A stretch of 15,342 nt of DNA from BOKV01 sp041739225. GTDB taxonomy: Bacteria > Pseudomonadota > Alphaproteobacteria > Rhizobiales > Rhizobiaceae. The DNA lies in NCBI GenBank assembly GCA_041739225.1, contig JBGSOG010000001.1:1-15342 (forward strand), given 5' to 3'. The translations under genes were made by a program, and so were the position numbers. A model generated the notes under the pieces. It worked only from the letters and a program-made list of their open reading frames with translations, did not search any database and had not been told where the DNA came from. This document shows positions 6,715-14,036 of the stretch, piece by piece. Numbering within the stretch: the stretch's first letter is position 1; each line of letters opens with the position of its first letter.

Positions 6715-6951
6715 ATGCGCCCATTCCTGCCAAAGCGGTTTGAACAGATTGCCTTCGGTTTCCTGCTTTCGGGCATGATGTCGTTCATCGTCTCCGGCAT
6801 TTCAACCGCGCTGGCCAAGGGCGTCACCGGCGGCCTGCCATTGCAATGGCTGCTGGCCTGGATGCCTTCCTGGGCAGTGGCCTTTCCGGCGGTGCTGGTT
6901 GTGGCTCCGCTGGTCCGGCGCATTTTGGGTCACATTGTCATCAAGCCATGA
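6715..6951 (+). CDS. DUF2798 small membrane protein
   Basis: This 78-residue protein has two hydrophobic segments: FGFLLSGMMSFIVSGISTAL (about 13-33) and WAVAFPAVLVVAPLVRRIL (about 52-70). The pattern LS-x-x-MS-x-(I/V)-VS, then W-x-x-AFP and a final APLVRR, is that of DUF2798, a family of two-helix inner-membrane proteins of unknown function. GAGGAAAG lies about ten bases before the ATG at 6715, partly overlapping the leuD stop region. It sits between leuD and leuB on the same strand with gaps of 17 and 37 bases, so cotranscription is likely. A role in leucine synthesis is not implied by the family. Confidence 0.85.
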   Translation: MRPFLPKRFEQIAFGFLLSGMMSFIVSGISTALAKGVTGGLPLQWLLAWMPSWAVAFPAVLVVAPLVRRILGHIVIKP

Positions 6952-6988
6952 CCAGCTTGCAAAATCCGGAAAATCAGGAAAATCAAAC

Positions 6989-8101
6989 ATGACCATACGC
7001 ACGCTTCTTCTCTTGCCAGGTGACGGCATCGGCCCCGAGGCCATGGGCGAAGTTGAAAAAATCATCGGCTGGATGAACAGTGCGCTGGGCAGCGGTTTTG
7101 TCACCGAGCACGGCCTCGTTGGCGGCGCTGCATATGATGCGCATGGCAAAGCGGTTTCCGAAGCCGACATGGCCAAGGCGATGGCAGCAGATGCGGTATT
7201 GTTCGGGGCGGTCGGCGGGCCCAAATGGGCAGATGTGCCCTATGAAGTGCGCCCGGAAGCCGGATTGTTGCGCCTGCGGAAGGACATGCAGCTGTTTGCC
7301 AATCTGCGTCCGGCGATTTGCTATCCGGCACTGGCGCAGTCCTCTTCCCTGCGGCCGGAAGTGGTAGAAGGCCTCGACATCCTCATCGTGCGTGAATTGA
7401 CCGGCGGGGTTTATTTCGGCGAGCCAAAACAGATCATCGAACTTGGCAATGGCCAGAAGCGCGGGATCGACACGCAGGTCTATGATACATACGAAATCGA
7501 GCGGATATCCGCAGTAGCCTTCGAACTGGCCCGGACCCGGAACAACCGCGTCTGCTCGATGGAAAAGCACAATGTGATGATTTCCGGCGTGTTGTGGAAA
7601 GAGGTGGTGAGCGCCACCCACAAGGCCAGATACGCTGACGTCGAGCTTTCGCACATGCTGGCCGATGCCGGGGGAATGCAGTTGGTGCGCTGGCCGAAGC
7701 AGTTTGACGTTATCGTCACCGACAACCTGTTTGGCGACATGCTTTCTGACGTGGCGGCGATGCTGACCGGGTCGCTCGGAATGTTGCCGTCGGCGTCGCT
7801 GGGTGCACCGGATGCAACCACCGGCAAGCGCAAGGCGCTGTACGAGCCGGTGCATGGCTCGGCGCCGGACATTGCCGGCCAGGGCATTGCCAATCCGATT
7901 GCGATGATTGCCTCTTTTGCCATGTGCCTTCGCTATTCATTCAACATGGTGCGCGAGGCGGACCTGCTGGAAAAGGCCATAGCCATGGTGCTCGACAAGG
8001 GTATCCGCACGGCCGACATCATGGGTGAGGGCGCAACAAAGGTTGGCACCAAGGCGATGGGCGATGCGATCCTTGGCGAATTCAAGGCACTGGTTGCGTG
8101 A
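6989..8101 (+). CDS. leuB: 3-isopropylmalate dehydrogenase
   Basis: This 370-residue protein begins MTIRTLLLLPGDGIGPEAMG, the LeuB / isocitrate dehydrogenase-type opening. It contains VGGPKW, RKDMQLFANLRPA (substrate-binding arginines), RELTGGVYFGEP, YEIERISAVAFELAR, DNLFGDMLSD (metal-binding aspartates) and EPVHGSAPDIAGQGIANP near the NAD-binding region. It oxidises and decarboxylates 3-isopropylmalate to 2-oxoisocaproate with NAD+. Length is standard. AGGAAA lies nine bases before ATG 6989; the frame is open further upstream but that extension lacks family similarity. The short leader contains three copies of an AAAATC-like hexamer (6960-6985). The stop overlaps the next start by one base (TGATG at 8099-8103), so translation of the two is probably coupled. 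Confidence 0.97.
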   Translation: MTIRTLLLLPGDGIGPEAMGEVEKIIGWMNSALGSGFVTEHGLVGGAAYDAHGKAVSEADMAKAMAADAVLFGAVGGPKWADVPYEVRPEAGLLRLRKDMQLFANLRPAICYPALAQSSSLRPEVVEGLDILIVRELTGGVYFGEPKQIIELGNGQKRGIDTQVYDTYEIERISAVAFELARTRNNRVCSMEKHNVMISGVLWKEVVSATHKARYADVELSHMLADAGGMQLVRWPKQFDVIVTDNLFGDMLSDVAAMLTGSLGMLPSASLGAPDATTGKRKALYEPVHGSAPDIAGQGIANPIAMIASFAMCLRYSFNMVREADLLEKAIAMVLDKGIRTADIMGEGATKVGTKAMGDAILGEFKALVA

Positions 8102-8607
8102 TGGGCGGGACGGTTCCGGTCCGTTGGACTGAACCGGATTGTGCAAACTGGTTCAGTTCGCTGGAAGGCCGCTGGAGGCTGGCCAGAAAAATGAGCAATG
8201 GCTGCCGCTTCGAGGGAGAGGCAGTGTTCACGCCTTTGGACCGGTATGTGTTTGAGCTAAAAGAGACCGGCAAATTGCTGCTGGCCGATGGAACGGCATT
8301 GCCGGCGACACAGAACTGGGTGTGGCGCCAGGCAGACAACAACAAACTGATTGTTGAGTATTCACAAGCGCGTGGCGGCGCGGAATATCACATGGTCCTG
8401 ATGCAAAGCGCGGGAAAATCCATTGCAGGCACCGGGGAGCACACCTGCGGCGCAGACCTGTATCTGGCGCGTTACCGGCTGATGGTGTGCGGTTCACGGG
8501 ATGTCATCACCATTCGCCATCGCATCACCGGCCCGGCAAAGAATTACCGGATCGCCACGCGGATGACGCGGACCTTCAATGACCCGTTAACCCGGTGCTT
8601 ACCGTGA
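8101..8607 (+). CDS. DUF6314-type protein, translationally coupled to leuB
   Basis: This 168-residue soluble protein has WFSSLEGRWRLARKM near the N-terminus, GEAVFTPLDRYVFELKETGKLLL, WVWRQ, then EHTCGADLYLARYRL and WRIRHRITGPAKNYRIAT-like sequence at the C-terminus (VITIRHRITGPAKNYRI). The order SL-x-G-x-W, F-x-G-x-A-x-F, then H-x-C-x-x-D-x-Y and GP-x-K-x-Y matches the DUF6314 family, a lipocalin-like beta-barrel of unknown function. The start shares one base with the leuB stop. The conserved H-x-C-x-x-D-x-Y motif suggests a ligand or metal site, but that is inference. It is probably the last gene of the leuD-leuB unit, since a 90-base gap follows. Confidence 0.75.
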   Translation: MGGTVPVRWTEPDCANWFSSLEGRWRLARKMSNGCRFEGEAVFTPLDRYVFELKETGKLLLADGTALPATQNWVWRQADNNKLIVEYSQARGGAEYHMVLMQSAGKSIAGTGEHTCGADLYLARYRLMVCGSRDVITIRHRITGPAKNYRIATRMTRTFNDPLTRCLP

Positions 8608-8635
8608 AACCGGATTACTAAAGGGAAGTCCTGGG

Positions 8636-8648
8636 CGTTTGCCAAACG
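8636..8648. promoter_or_regulatory. 13-bp palindrome CGTTTG-C-CAAACG upstream of the VWA gene
   Basis: A perfect inverted repeat with one central base lies 49 bases before the ATG at 8698, in the 90-base gap after the DUF6314 gene. It is compact enough for a dimeric repressor operator and too short and U-poor for a terminator. No regulator gene is adjacent, so the role is a guess. Confidence 0.25.
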
Positions 8649-8697
8649 TGAATTGTTTGTGTGCGATATCGGATGCTTCATATTGGAGCCCCACTGT

Positions 8698-9924
8698 ATG
8701 TACACCACACCCTTCTGGTCTGACAACCGCGGCAATTTTGCCGTTACAGCCGCAATCTGCATCATGCCCATCGTTCTGGGTGCGGGAATTGCGGTCGATT
8801 ATTCGATGGCCTACCGCTTCGACTCCAGACTCCAGGCGGCAATTGACGCTGCTACGCTGGCAGGGAGCATTGATCTGGCAAAAAACACTGACGGACAGGT
8901 CCGCAGAATAGTTCGTGACCATCTGGCGGCAAACCTGGAGCCCGTAGACTTCAAACAAATTTTAGGGTCGGCAGCGATAACGATTGATCGCAAAACCATG
9001 AAATTGACGGTCAAGGCAAATGCATCCATGCCAACCGCATTTGGCGGCATCGTTAATATTCCAAAGATCAATTACGGCGGCATGGCATCGGCACAAGCCG
9101 CCTGGGGCGGTATTGAAGCAGTGTTGGTCATGGACAACACCGGTTCAATGGCTGACGCCAACAAGATGATTCAGCTCAAGGCCACCGCCAAGGTTTTTGT
9201 CGAAGACTTGATGGCTCTCAATGAAGTTGAGACCAGAGTCAAAGTTGGCGTCGTTCCCTTCGCCGAATATGTCAATGTCGGCGTCTCAAATCGAGGAGCT
9301 TCCTGGCTCAGCGTTCCCGTGTTTTCGATCCCTGATCCATGGAATGGCTGTGTCGGATCGCGGTCCGGCACGCTCAGTTTGCAAGATCAGTCTTACGGCA
9401 CAAGGGTTCCGGCAGCGCTTGGGGTTACATGTCCGGCGGAGATCACCCCCCTGACGGCAGACAAAAACCGCCTTCTCTCGGAAATTGACCAGATGCAGAC
9501 GAGCGGAGCCACCTATATCCCGGCCGGCATTTCGTGGGGCAGCCGGGTGCTTTCAAGTCAAGCACCTTTCACGGGTGCATCAACGCCAGCGGTTCAGAAG
9601 CGGGACAACATCACCAAATCCTTGATCCTGATGACCGACGGGGCAAACACGATCTCAAAAGATCCGTTTTCGCACTATCATACCGGCAGAGACCTGGTTG
9701 AAACCAATGCATGGACACTGGAAGCCTGCAACGAAGTGAAGAAACAGGGCATCAAGGTATTCACCTTGACCTTTGGAACCGCCGTGCCACCGGCAACAAA
9801 AGATCTTATCCGGGCATGCGCCAGCGGCCCTGAAAACTACTTCAATGCCGAGGATGGAATTGGCCTTAAGGAGGCCTTTGAACAGATTGCTGACAGCCTG
9901 AAACGGCTCTACCTGACGCAGTGA
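8698..9924 (+). CDS. Tad-like (TadG-type) protein with von Willebrand factor A domain
   Basis: This 408-residue protein has NRGNFAVTAAI then a hydrophobic helix CIMPIVLGAGIAVDYS (about 15-36), and RLQAAIDAATLAGS. This is the TadE/TadG pseudopilin-type N-terminus processed or anchored at the inner membrane. A VWA domain follows: VLVMDNTGSMADANKM (143-157) holds the MIDAS motif D146-x-T148-x-S150, and SLILMTDGAN (308-317) gives the later MIDAS Asp. The end, GLKEAFEQIADSLKRLYLTQ, is the usual TadG tail. Such proteins are envelope-exposed adhesion or pilus-assembly factors. No other tad/cpa gene is in the window, so it is an orphan copy. GGAG lies about ten bases before ATG 8698. Three cysteines (220, 245, 344) in the extracytoplasmic part could form a disulfide. 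Confidence 0.88.
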   Translation: MYTTPFWSDNRGNFAVTAAICIMPIVLGAGIAVDYSMAYRFDSRLQAAIDAATLAGSIDLAKNTDGQVRRIVRDHLAANLEPVDFKQILGSAAITIDRKTMKLTVKANASMPTAFGGIVNIPKINYGGMASAQAAWGGIEAVLVMDNTGSMADANKMIQLKATAKVFVEDLMALNEVETRVKVGVVPFAEYVNVGVSNRGASWLSVPVFSIPDPWNGCVGSRSGTLSLQDQSYGTRVPAALGVTCPAEITPLTADKNRLLSEIDQMQTSGATYIPAGISWGSRVLSSQAPFTGASTPAVQKRDNITKSLILMTDGANTISKDPFSHYHTGRDLVETNAWTLEACNEVKKQGIKVFTLTFGTAVPPATKDLIRACASGPENYFNAEDGIGLKEAFEQIADSLKRLYLTQ

Positions 9925-9931
9925 TTAGACG

Positions 9932-9946
9932 GCCCGGTCGCCGGGC
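9932..9946. terminator. short GC hairpin between convergent genes
   Basis: GCCCGG-TCG-CCGGGC forms a perfect six-base-pair stem with a three-base loop. It lies in the 30-base gap between the stops of the VWA gene and the minus-strand gene. There is no U-run on either side, so intrinsic termination would be weak. Its place between converging genes makes a bidirectional stop signal plausible. Confidence 0.4.
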
Positions 9947-9954
9947 TGCCCGGC

Positions 9955-10590
9955 CTATTCGTGCGGTCCGAGAAGATCAACGACAATGAGCGCGGGATTG
10001 GCAATGCTGACAAAGTCCTCGTGGGCCCGCACCAGATTCATTCGCAGATTGTTGCGGATGTAATCCTTGTCGTATTTCACGATGTCCTTGTGAATGGGCA
10101 GGAGCTTGTAGACCATGTTCGACATCGGCTTGGCCATTTCGCGCACAAGCTTGACCGGCTCGCCCTTCAAGGTCTCCATGTGTGCAGCAATGATGGCTGA
10201 CTGGCGGGCAGCATAGCCATCCTCAACGGCTGGCGGTTGATGGTAACGGGCGATGATGTCAGCCCCAAGATCGGCAAGTGCGCCAGGCAACAGGCGCTGG
10301 CGCAGGCCTGCTTCTTCGCGCAACGCCCCGTCCACCATCTCCAGCACCATGCCAAGGGAAGGTCCAAAACTCTCCCAGCACGATGTGGAAAGCGTCACGC
10401 GGAAATCTTCCTCGTCAAAAAGTTTCTGCCAGAACACGCCTGCCCGCACCCGGCAGAACTCAACAACGCATTTTTGTGCCAGAAACGATGCACGCCGGTC
10501 GACAAAATCAGCCAACGCAGCCGTTGTTTCGATGGGTTGGGGGCGGGGACCCAGGCCCAGACCCTGAAGCAGTTCGCTGATGACACCCAT
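9955..10590 (-). CDS. conserved-looking hypothetical protein, 211 residues
   Basis: I do not recognise the family. The protein starts MGVISELLQGLGLG at 10590, with TGGAGC about nine bases upstream; the frame is open further but without a better start. It is soluble and mainly helical by appearance, with FVDRRASFLAQKCVVEFCRVRAG (about 33-55), FWQKLFDEEDFRVTL, WESFGPSLGMVLEMV, and a C-terminal basic/aromatic part HKDIVKYDKDYIRNNLRMNL followed by VRAHEDFVSIANPALIV. It has no signal peptide or membrane segment. It is divergent from the symporter operon, with 280 bases between starts, and could share regulatory sequence with it. Good codon use, a Shine-Dalgarno and the lack of a competing opposite frame support a real gene. 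Confidence 0.8.
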   Translation of the reverse strand: MGVISELLQGLGLGPRPQPIETTAALADFVDRRASFLAQKCVVEFCRVRAGVFWQKLFDEEDFRVTLSTSCWESFGPSLGMVLEMVDGALREEAGLRQRLLPGALADLGADIIARYHQPPAVEDGYAARQSAIIAAHMETLKGEPVKLVREMAKPMSNMVYKLLPIHKDIVKYDKDYIRNNLRMNLVRAHEDFVSIANPALIVVDLLGPHE

Positions 10591-10739
10591 GTTTGACGCT
10601 CCAGTTGCGGCGTCATTGATGCTGACGCAAACCACATTCGCATTCCATAGCCTCTTTGGCTGTCAAGATAACCCCTGCATTTCACCATAGGCCGAAAGTT
10701 TAATGGGTTCGAAAGCCCACAAAGTGTTACGAAGACCTT

Positions 10740-10780
10740 AATGCCCACAATTCCGCCCGATTGCGGAAGATGCGGGCATT
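10740..10780 (+). promoter_or_regulatory. nested inverted repeat upstream of the symporter operon (candidate leader hairpin 1)
   Basis: The outer arms AATGCCC (10740-10746) and GGGCATT (10774-10780) are perfectly complementary. Inside them TTCCGC (10751-10756) and GCGGAA (10763-10768) are also perfect, with a six-base loop. As RNA this would be a two-segment stem with a 4x5 internal loop; as DNA it could be an operator. The region 10591-10870 holds no gene. No convincing promoter could be placed, so whether it is transcribed is unknown. Confidence 0.45.
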
Positions 10781-10823
10781 CGGGAGTCGGTGTCGAAAAC
10801 ATTCGCGCCGGAAGAGGGAAACC

Positions 10824-10849
10824 GGCCGGAATGCCATTGGCAACCGGCC
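10824..10849 (+). promoter_or_regulatory. strong hairpin just before the symporter Shine-Dalgarno (candidate leader hairpin 2)
   Basis: GGCCGG (10824-10829) pairs with CCGGCC (10844-10849), and TGCC (10832-10835) pairs with GGCA (10839-10842) across an ATT loop. It ends eight bases before AGGAGG (10857-10862), the ribosome site of the gene at 10871. Its left arm GAATGCC (10829-10835) is also perfectly complementary to GGCATTC (10775-10781), part of the right arm of hairpin 1. The two structures could therefore compete. Confidence 0.45.
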
Positions 10850-10870
10850 CTTGTTCAGGAGGAGACCACG

Positions 10871-11125
10871 ATGGCTGAGCCAGACCGTGAGCGCTACTGG
10901 GGAAGGACCCGCAACCTCATGCTTGTCATGATGGCGTTGTGGCTGTTCTTCTCATTCATCATCCACTTCTTTGTGGAATCGCTTAATCAAATTGTCATCC
11001 TTGGCTTCCCGCTCGGCTTCTACATGGCCGCGCAGGGCTCGCTGATTGCCTTCGTCATCATGCTTTTCTGGTTCGCAAGTGCCCAGAACAAGATCGACGA
11101 AGACAGCGGCATGGCTGAAGACTGA
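10871..11125 (+). CDS. sodium:solute symporter small subunit (DUF4212)
   Basis: This 84-residue protein begins MAEPDRERYWGRTRNLMLV and has two membrane helices, MLVMMALWLFFSFIIHFFV (about 17-35) and FPLGFYMAAQGSLIAFVIML (about 45-64), followed by a short charged tail. The YW-x-x-T-R-N/R-x-M start and the LGFPLGFYMAAQGS segment are characteristic of DUF4212, the small subunit encoded ahead of VC_2705-type sodium:solute symporters. The Shine-Dalgarno AGGAGG lies eight bases before ATG 10871. The large subunit follows after 17 bases, so the pair is one operon. The small subunit is thought to stabilise or assist the transporter in the inner membrane. Confidence 0.92.
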   Translation: MAEPDRERYWGRTRNLMLVMMALWLFFSFIIHFFVESLNQIVILGFPLGFYMAAQGSLIAFVIMLFWFASAQNKIDEDSGMAED

Positions 11126-11142
11126 TCGGGGAGAATCAGAAA

Positions 11143-13257
11143 ATGGCTACATCAACTGCCGGCAAGGGCGACTTCCTGAACAATCTGGGTCGCGTTTACA
11201 CCATCTACACAGGCGGGTTCATCGCCTTTGTCATCGCAATGGCAATTCTCAGCGCCATGGGCGTGCCGAACAAGATAATCGGCTATTTGTTCATGGGCTT
11301 CACCATCGTCATCTACGCGGTTATCGGCATCTTGAGCCGCACCACCGAAGTAGGTGAATATTACGTCGCTGGCCGCAAGGTTCCGGCATTCTACAATGGC
11401 ATGGCGACTGGCGCGGACTGGATGTCCGGAGCTTCTTTTGTCGGCATGGCCGGCACGCTCTATGCACTTGGCTATGACGGCCTCGCTTTCGTCCTTGGCT
11501 GGACCGGCGGTTACGTCCTGGTTGCGGTGCTGGTTGCGCCGTTCCTGCGCAAGTTTGGCGCCTACACGGTTCCCGACTTCTTGTCGGCCCGCTATGGCGG
11601 CAATTTCGTGCGCTTTCTTGGCGTTATCGTGCTGTTGTCTTGCTCGTTCACCTATGTCGTTGCGCAGATCTACGCCACCGGCATCATTTCTGCCCGCTTC
11701 CTTGGCATCGACTTCTCGCTCGCGGTCTATATCGGCCTCGGCGGCATTCTCGTTTGCTCGATGCTGGGTGGCATGCGTGCCGTTACCTGGACGCAGGTTG
11801 CACAGTACATCGTCCTGATCATCGCCTACCTGACGCCAGCCATCTGGATGTCGGTCGCCAAAACCGGCGTGCCGATCCCGCAGCTGATGTATGGTCAGGC
11901 GTTGCAGGGAATTGCAGCCCTTGAACAGTCGCAGGGCATTGCAGTTGCAGCCCAGCACGTCACGCCATTCAGCCATGGCGGGTATGACGCAAAGAACTTC
12001 TTCCTGCTCATCGTCTGCCTGATGGTTGGCACTGCTTCGCTGCCACACGTTCTGATACGCTATTTCACGACACCTTCGGTTCGTGACGCACGCGCATCTG
12101 TCGCATGGTCGCTGTTGTTCATCTTCATCCTCTATTTCACTGCGCCTTCCTATGCAGCGTTCGCCAAGTGGACGATGCTTGACCTTGTTGCCGGTGGCTT
12201 GACCCCTGACAACATCGCCGAAAAGGCCGGTTGGATGATCAACTGGGCCAATGCTGACGCCTCTCTCGTCCAGATCTGCGGAAAAACAGCTGCCGACATG
12301 GTCGCCGTTGCCGCAGCCTGCACCGAAAAGGGCATCACCGGCGCTCTTGCCTTCAAGGACATCACGCTCAACGCGGACATGATCGTTCTGGCAACACCGG
12401 AAATGGCCGGCATGCCTTATGTCATCTCCGGCCTTGTTGCCGCTGGTGGCCTTGCAGCCGCACTCTCGACCGCTGACGGGCTGTTGCTCGCCATCGCCAA
12501 TGCACTCAGCCACGACGTCTACTACCGGATGATCGACCAGAATGCGCCGACTGCCCGTCGGCTCACAATCTCGCGCGTCCTGCTTCTGGTCGTTGCGGTC
12601 ATTGCCGCGTACGTTGCCTCAACGAAACCTGCCGACATTCTGGCGATGGTTTCCTGGGCGTTCTCGCTCGCTGCAGCGGGCCTCTTCCCGGCGCTGGTTC
12701 TTGGTGTCTGGTGGAAGCGCGCAAACACAGCTGGCGCGATTGCCGGCATTGTTCTCGGCTTTGGCGTGACACTATACTATCTGGTTGGCACCCGCTACGG
12801 CGCGGTTGGCTTCTATGAAATGTGGCACGGCTTCTCGGCAACCCCGATGGACATGGGCCTTATCGGCCAGTTCAAGGAGTTGACAGCAGCACTTGCCGCC
12901 GCTGCCGATGACACCGCCAAGGCCGCCGCACAGGCAGCCATTGACGAGTTCACCAAGGCAAACGGCAAGGGTGTTGCAGCAGCAGCCAAGTTTGTGCAGC
13001 TGAAAGAAGCACTTGCCGCAGCCACGGGCGATGCAGTCGCACCAGCCGCACTTGCACTCGACAAGTATGCACAGACCATCGCCAACTGGTGGGGTGTGAA
13101 AAACATCTCCTCAGCAGCGTTCGGTCTGCCGGTCGGCTTCCTCGCCATGATCGTTGTCAGCTTGCTCACCAAGGCTCCGTCCAAGGCGATGCAGGACATG
13201 ATCGACGACGTGCGCATGCCACGCGGCAAGCAGGTCATGCAGGAAAAGAACGCGTAA
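11143..13257 (+). CDS. sodium:solute symporter, VC_2705 / acetate-permease-like subfamily
   Basis: This 704-residue polytopic inner-membrane protein of the SSS family has about 13 hydrophobic segments. It has RTTEVGEYYVAGRKVPAFYNG (66-86) and GADWMSGASFVGMAG (90-104), the signature of acetate/monocarboxylate permeases, then FGAYTVPDFLSARYGG (138-153), SLPHVLIRYFTTPSVRDAR (299-317) and GGLAAALSTADGLLLAIANALSHD (435-458), which holds the expected Na+-site serine/threonine region. Together with the DUF4212 partner this indicates a Na+-coupled uptake system for a short carboxylate such as acetate, lactate or pyruvate; the substrate is not readable. GGGGAGA lies about nine bases before ATG 11143. 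An unusual alanine-rich stretch at 577-648 sits in the loop before the last membrane helix. A strong terminator follows the stop. Confidence 0.92.
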   Translation: MATSTAGKGDFLNNLGRVYTIYTGGFIAFVIAMAILSAMGVPNKIIGYLFMGFTIVIYAVIGILSRTTEVGEYYVAGRKVPAFYNGMATGADWMSGASFVGMAGTLYALGYDGLAFVLGWTGGYVLVAVLVAPFLRKFGAYTVPDFLSARYGGNFVRFLGVIVLLSCSFTYVVAQIYATGIISARFLGIDFSLAVYIGLGGILVCSMLGGMRAVTWTQVAQYIVLIIAYLTPAIWMSVAKTGVPIPQLMYGQALQGIAALEQSQGIAVAAQHVTPFSHGGYDAKNFFLLIVCLMVGTASLPHVLIRYFTTPSVRDARASVAWSLLFIFILYFTAPSYAAFAKWTMLDLVAGGLTPDNIAEKAGWMINWANADASLVQICGKTAADMVAVAAACTEKGITGALAFKDITLNADMIVLATPEMAGMPYVISGLVAAGGLAAALSTADGLLLAIANALSHDVYYRMIDQNAPTARRLTISRVLLLVVAVIAAYVASTKPADILAMVSWAFSLAAAGLFPALVLGVWWKRANTAGAIAGIVLGFGVTLYYLVGTRYGAVGFYEMWHGFSATPMDMGLIGQFKELTAALAAAADDTAKAAAQAAIDEFTKANGKGVAAAAKFVQLKEALAAATGDAVAPAALALDKYAQTIANWWGVKNISSAAFGLPVGFLAMIVVSLLTKAPSKAMQDMIDDVRMPRGKQVMQEKNA

Positions 13258-13279
13258 GCATTCTTGTTCTGTCAAAATG

Positions 13280-13312
13280 GCGGGGCCTTGCAAAAGGCCC
13301 CGCTTTTCTTTT
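13280..13312 (+). terminator. intrinsic terminator of the symporter operon
   Basis: The perfect ten-base-pair stem 13280-13289 / 13294-13303 (GCGGGGCCTT with AAGGCCCCGC) has a GCAA loop. It is followed directly by TTTTCTTTT. It begins 23 bases after the symporter stop. Confidence 0.93.
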
Positions 13313-13358
13313 GCGGTGATGCCCTGTAATTTCCGCGCAAATTCAAACAGCGGTCGAC

Positions 13359-13658
13359 ATGAACAGCTTCTGGTCAAACCTGCATTTTCACATACCCAAT
13401 TTCATCCTGGCGGCGCTGATGTACACGGTGCTTGGCCGGATGGCGCTCAGCGCGTTCGTGCCTGGCAACTGGAACAACTACATCTTCAAGGCCTTCGTGC
13501 GCATGACCGACCCGGTGGTCAACACCGTGCGCGTCATCACCCCGTCCATCCTGCCGCAACCGGCTGTGCTGGTTTTCAGCTTCCTTTGGCTGCTTGCCTT
13601 GCGGTTCGCTTTCGGCGCAACGCTGTTCAAACTCGGCTTGTTGCCAAGTGCAGGGTGA
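13359..13658 (+). CDS. YggT-like small membrane protein
   Basis: This 99-residue protein has two hydrophobic segments: FILAALMYTVLGRMALSAF (about 15-33) and AVLVFSFLWLLALRFAFGA (about 69-87). Between them lies FVRMTDPVVNTVRVITPSILPQ, which matches the YggT pattern (L/R-x-TDP-x-x-x-x-x-R-x-x-x-P). YggT proteins are inner-membrane factors linked to cell division, osmotic stress or chromosome segregation in various bacteria; the role here is unknown. The first gene after the symporter terminator, it must have its own promoter between 13313 and 13358, though none is obvious. The Shine-Dalgarno before ATG 13359 is poor. The next gene begins eight bases after its stop. Confidence 0.75.
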   Translation: MNSFWSNLHFHIPNFILAALMYTVLGRMALSAFVPGNWNNYIFKAFVRMTDPVVNTVRVITPSILPQPAVLVFSFLWLLALRFAFGATLFKLGLLPSAG

Positions 13659-13665
13659 AACCAAC

Positions 13666-13980
13666 ATGAGCACCAATACCCTCGTCGCAGTGATGGCGCT
13701 GGCAATCATCAACGGCATCTTCTCGCCCTATGTCCTGTTTGTCTTTTTGACCTACTGGTTGTGGTACCCGTTCTTTTTGCTGCAGATTCCGCAGGCGGTG
13801 TATCTTGCCAGTTCGCTGATCCTTTCGACGCTGACCATCATGGCTTCGGGCATTCCGGTCGCGCTTTATGAACGGCGCAACGACAATCCGTCGATTGCCT
13901 CGGCAATCTGGATTGCCGGTGCCCTGCTTTTGACCCTGCCAGCCCTGCCCAATGTGTGGCGGGCGATGGGTGTCGGCTGA
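13666..13980 (+). CDS. small hydrophobic membrane protein, unrecognised
   Basis: This 104-residue protein has three or four hydrophobic segments: LVAVMALAIINGIFSPYVLF (about 5-24), LTYWLWYPFFLLQIPQAVYL, SLILSTLTIMASGIPVAL (about 50-67) and SAIWIAGALLLTLPALP (about 79-95). A charged cytoplasmic-type loop YERRNDNPSI lies before the last helix. I do not assign a family. AGGGTGAAA lies about seven bases before ATG 13666, overlapping the end of the YggT-like gene, so the two are cotranscribed and probably partly coupled in translation. An open extension to 13594 lacks a Shine-Dalgarno and overlaps the previous gene. Confidence 0.8.
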   Translation: MSTNTLVAVMALAIINGIFSPYVLFVFLTYWLWYPFFLLQIPQAVYLASSLILSTLTIMASGIPVALYERRNDNPSIASAIWIAGALLLTLPALPNVWRAMGVG

Positions 13981-14036
13981 CTCCAACTTGACTCGCGGGC
14001 AAAACCGCTTAAGAGCAAGCCGACAGGAACAAAACC

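Noticed and set aside
10838..10856. TTGGC...TTG resembling a sigma54 promoter before the symporter operon
   Set aside because: The spacing puts TT, not GC, at the -12 element, and the site would lie on top of the hairpin about 15 bases from the start codon.
11152..12513. 453-codon open frame antisense to the symporter
   Set aside because: It is the complementary frame of a strongly coding GC-rich gene, with composition rich in His, Asp, Arg and Gly, no family motif and no ribosome site.
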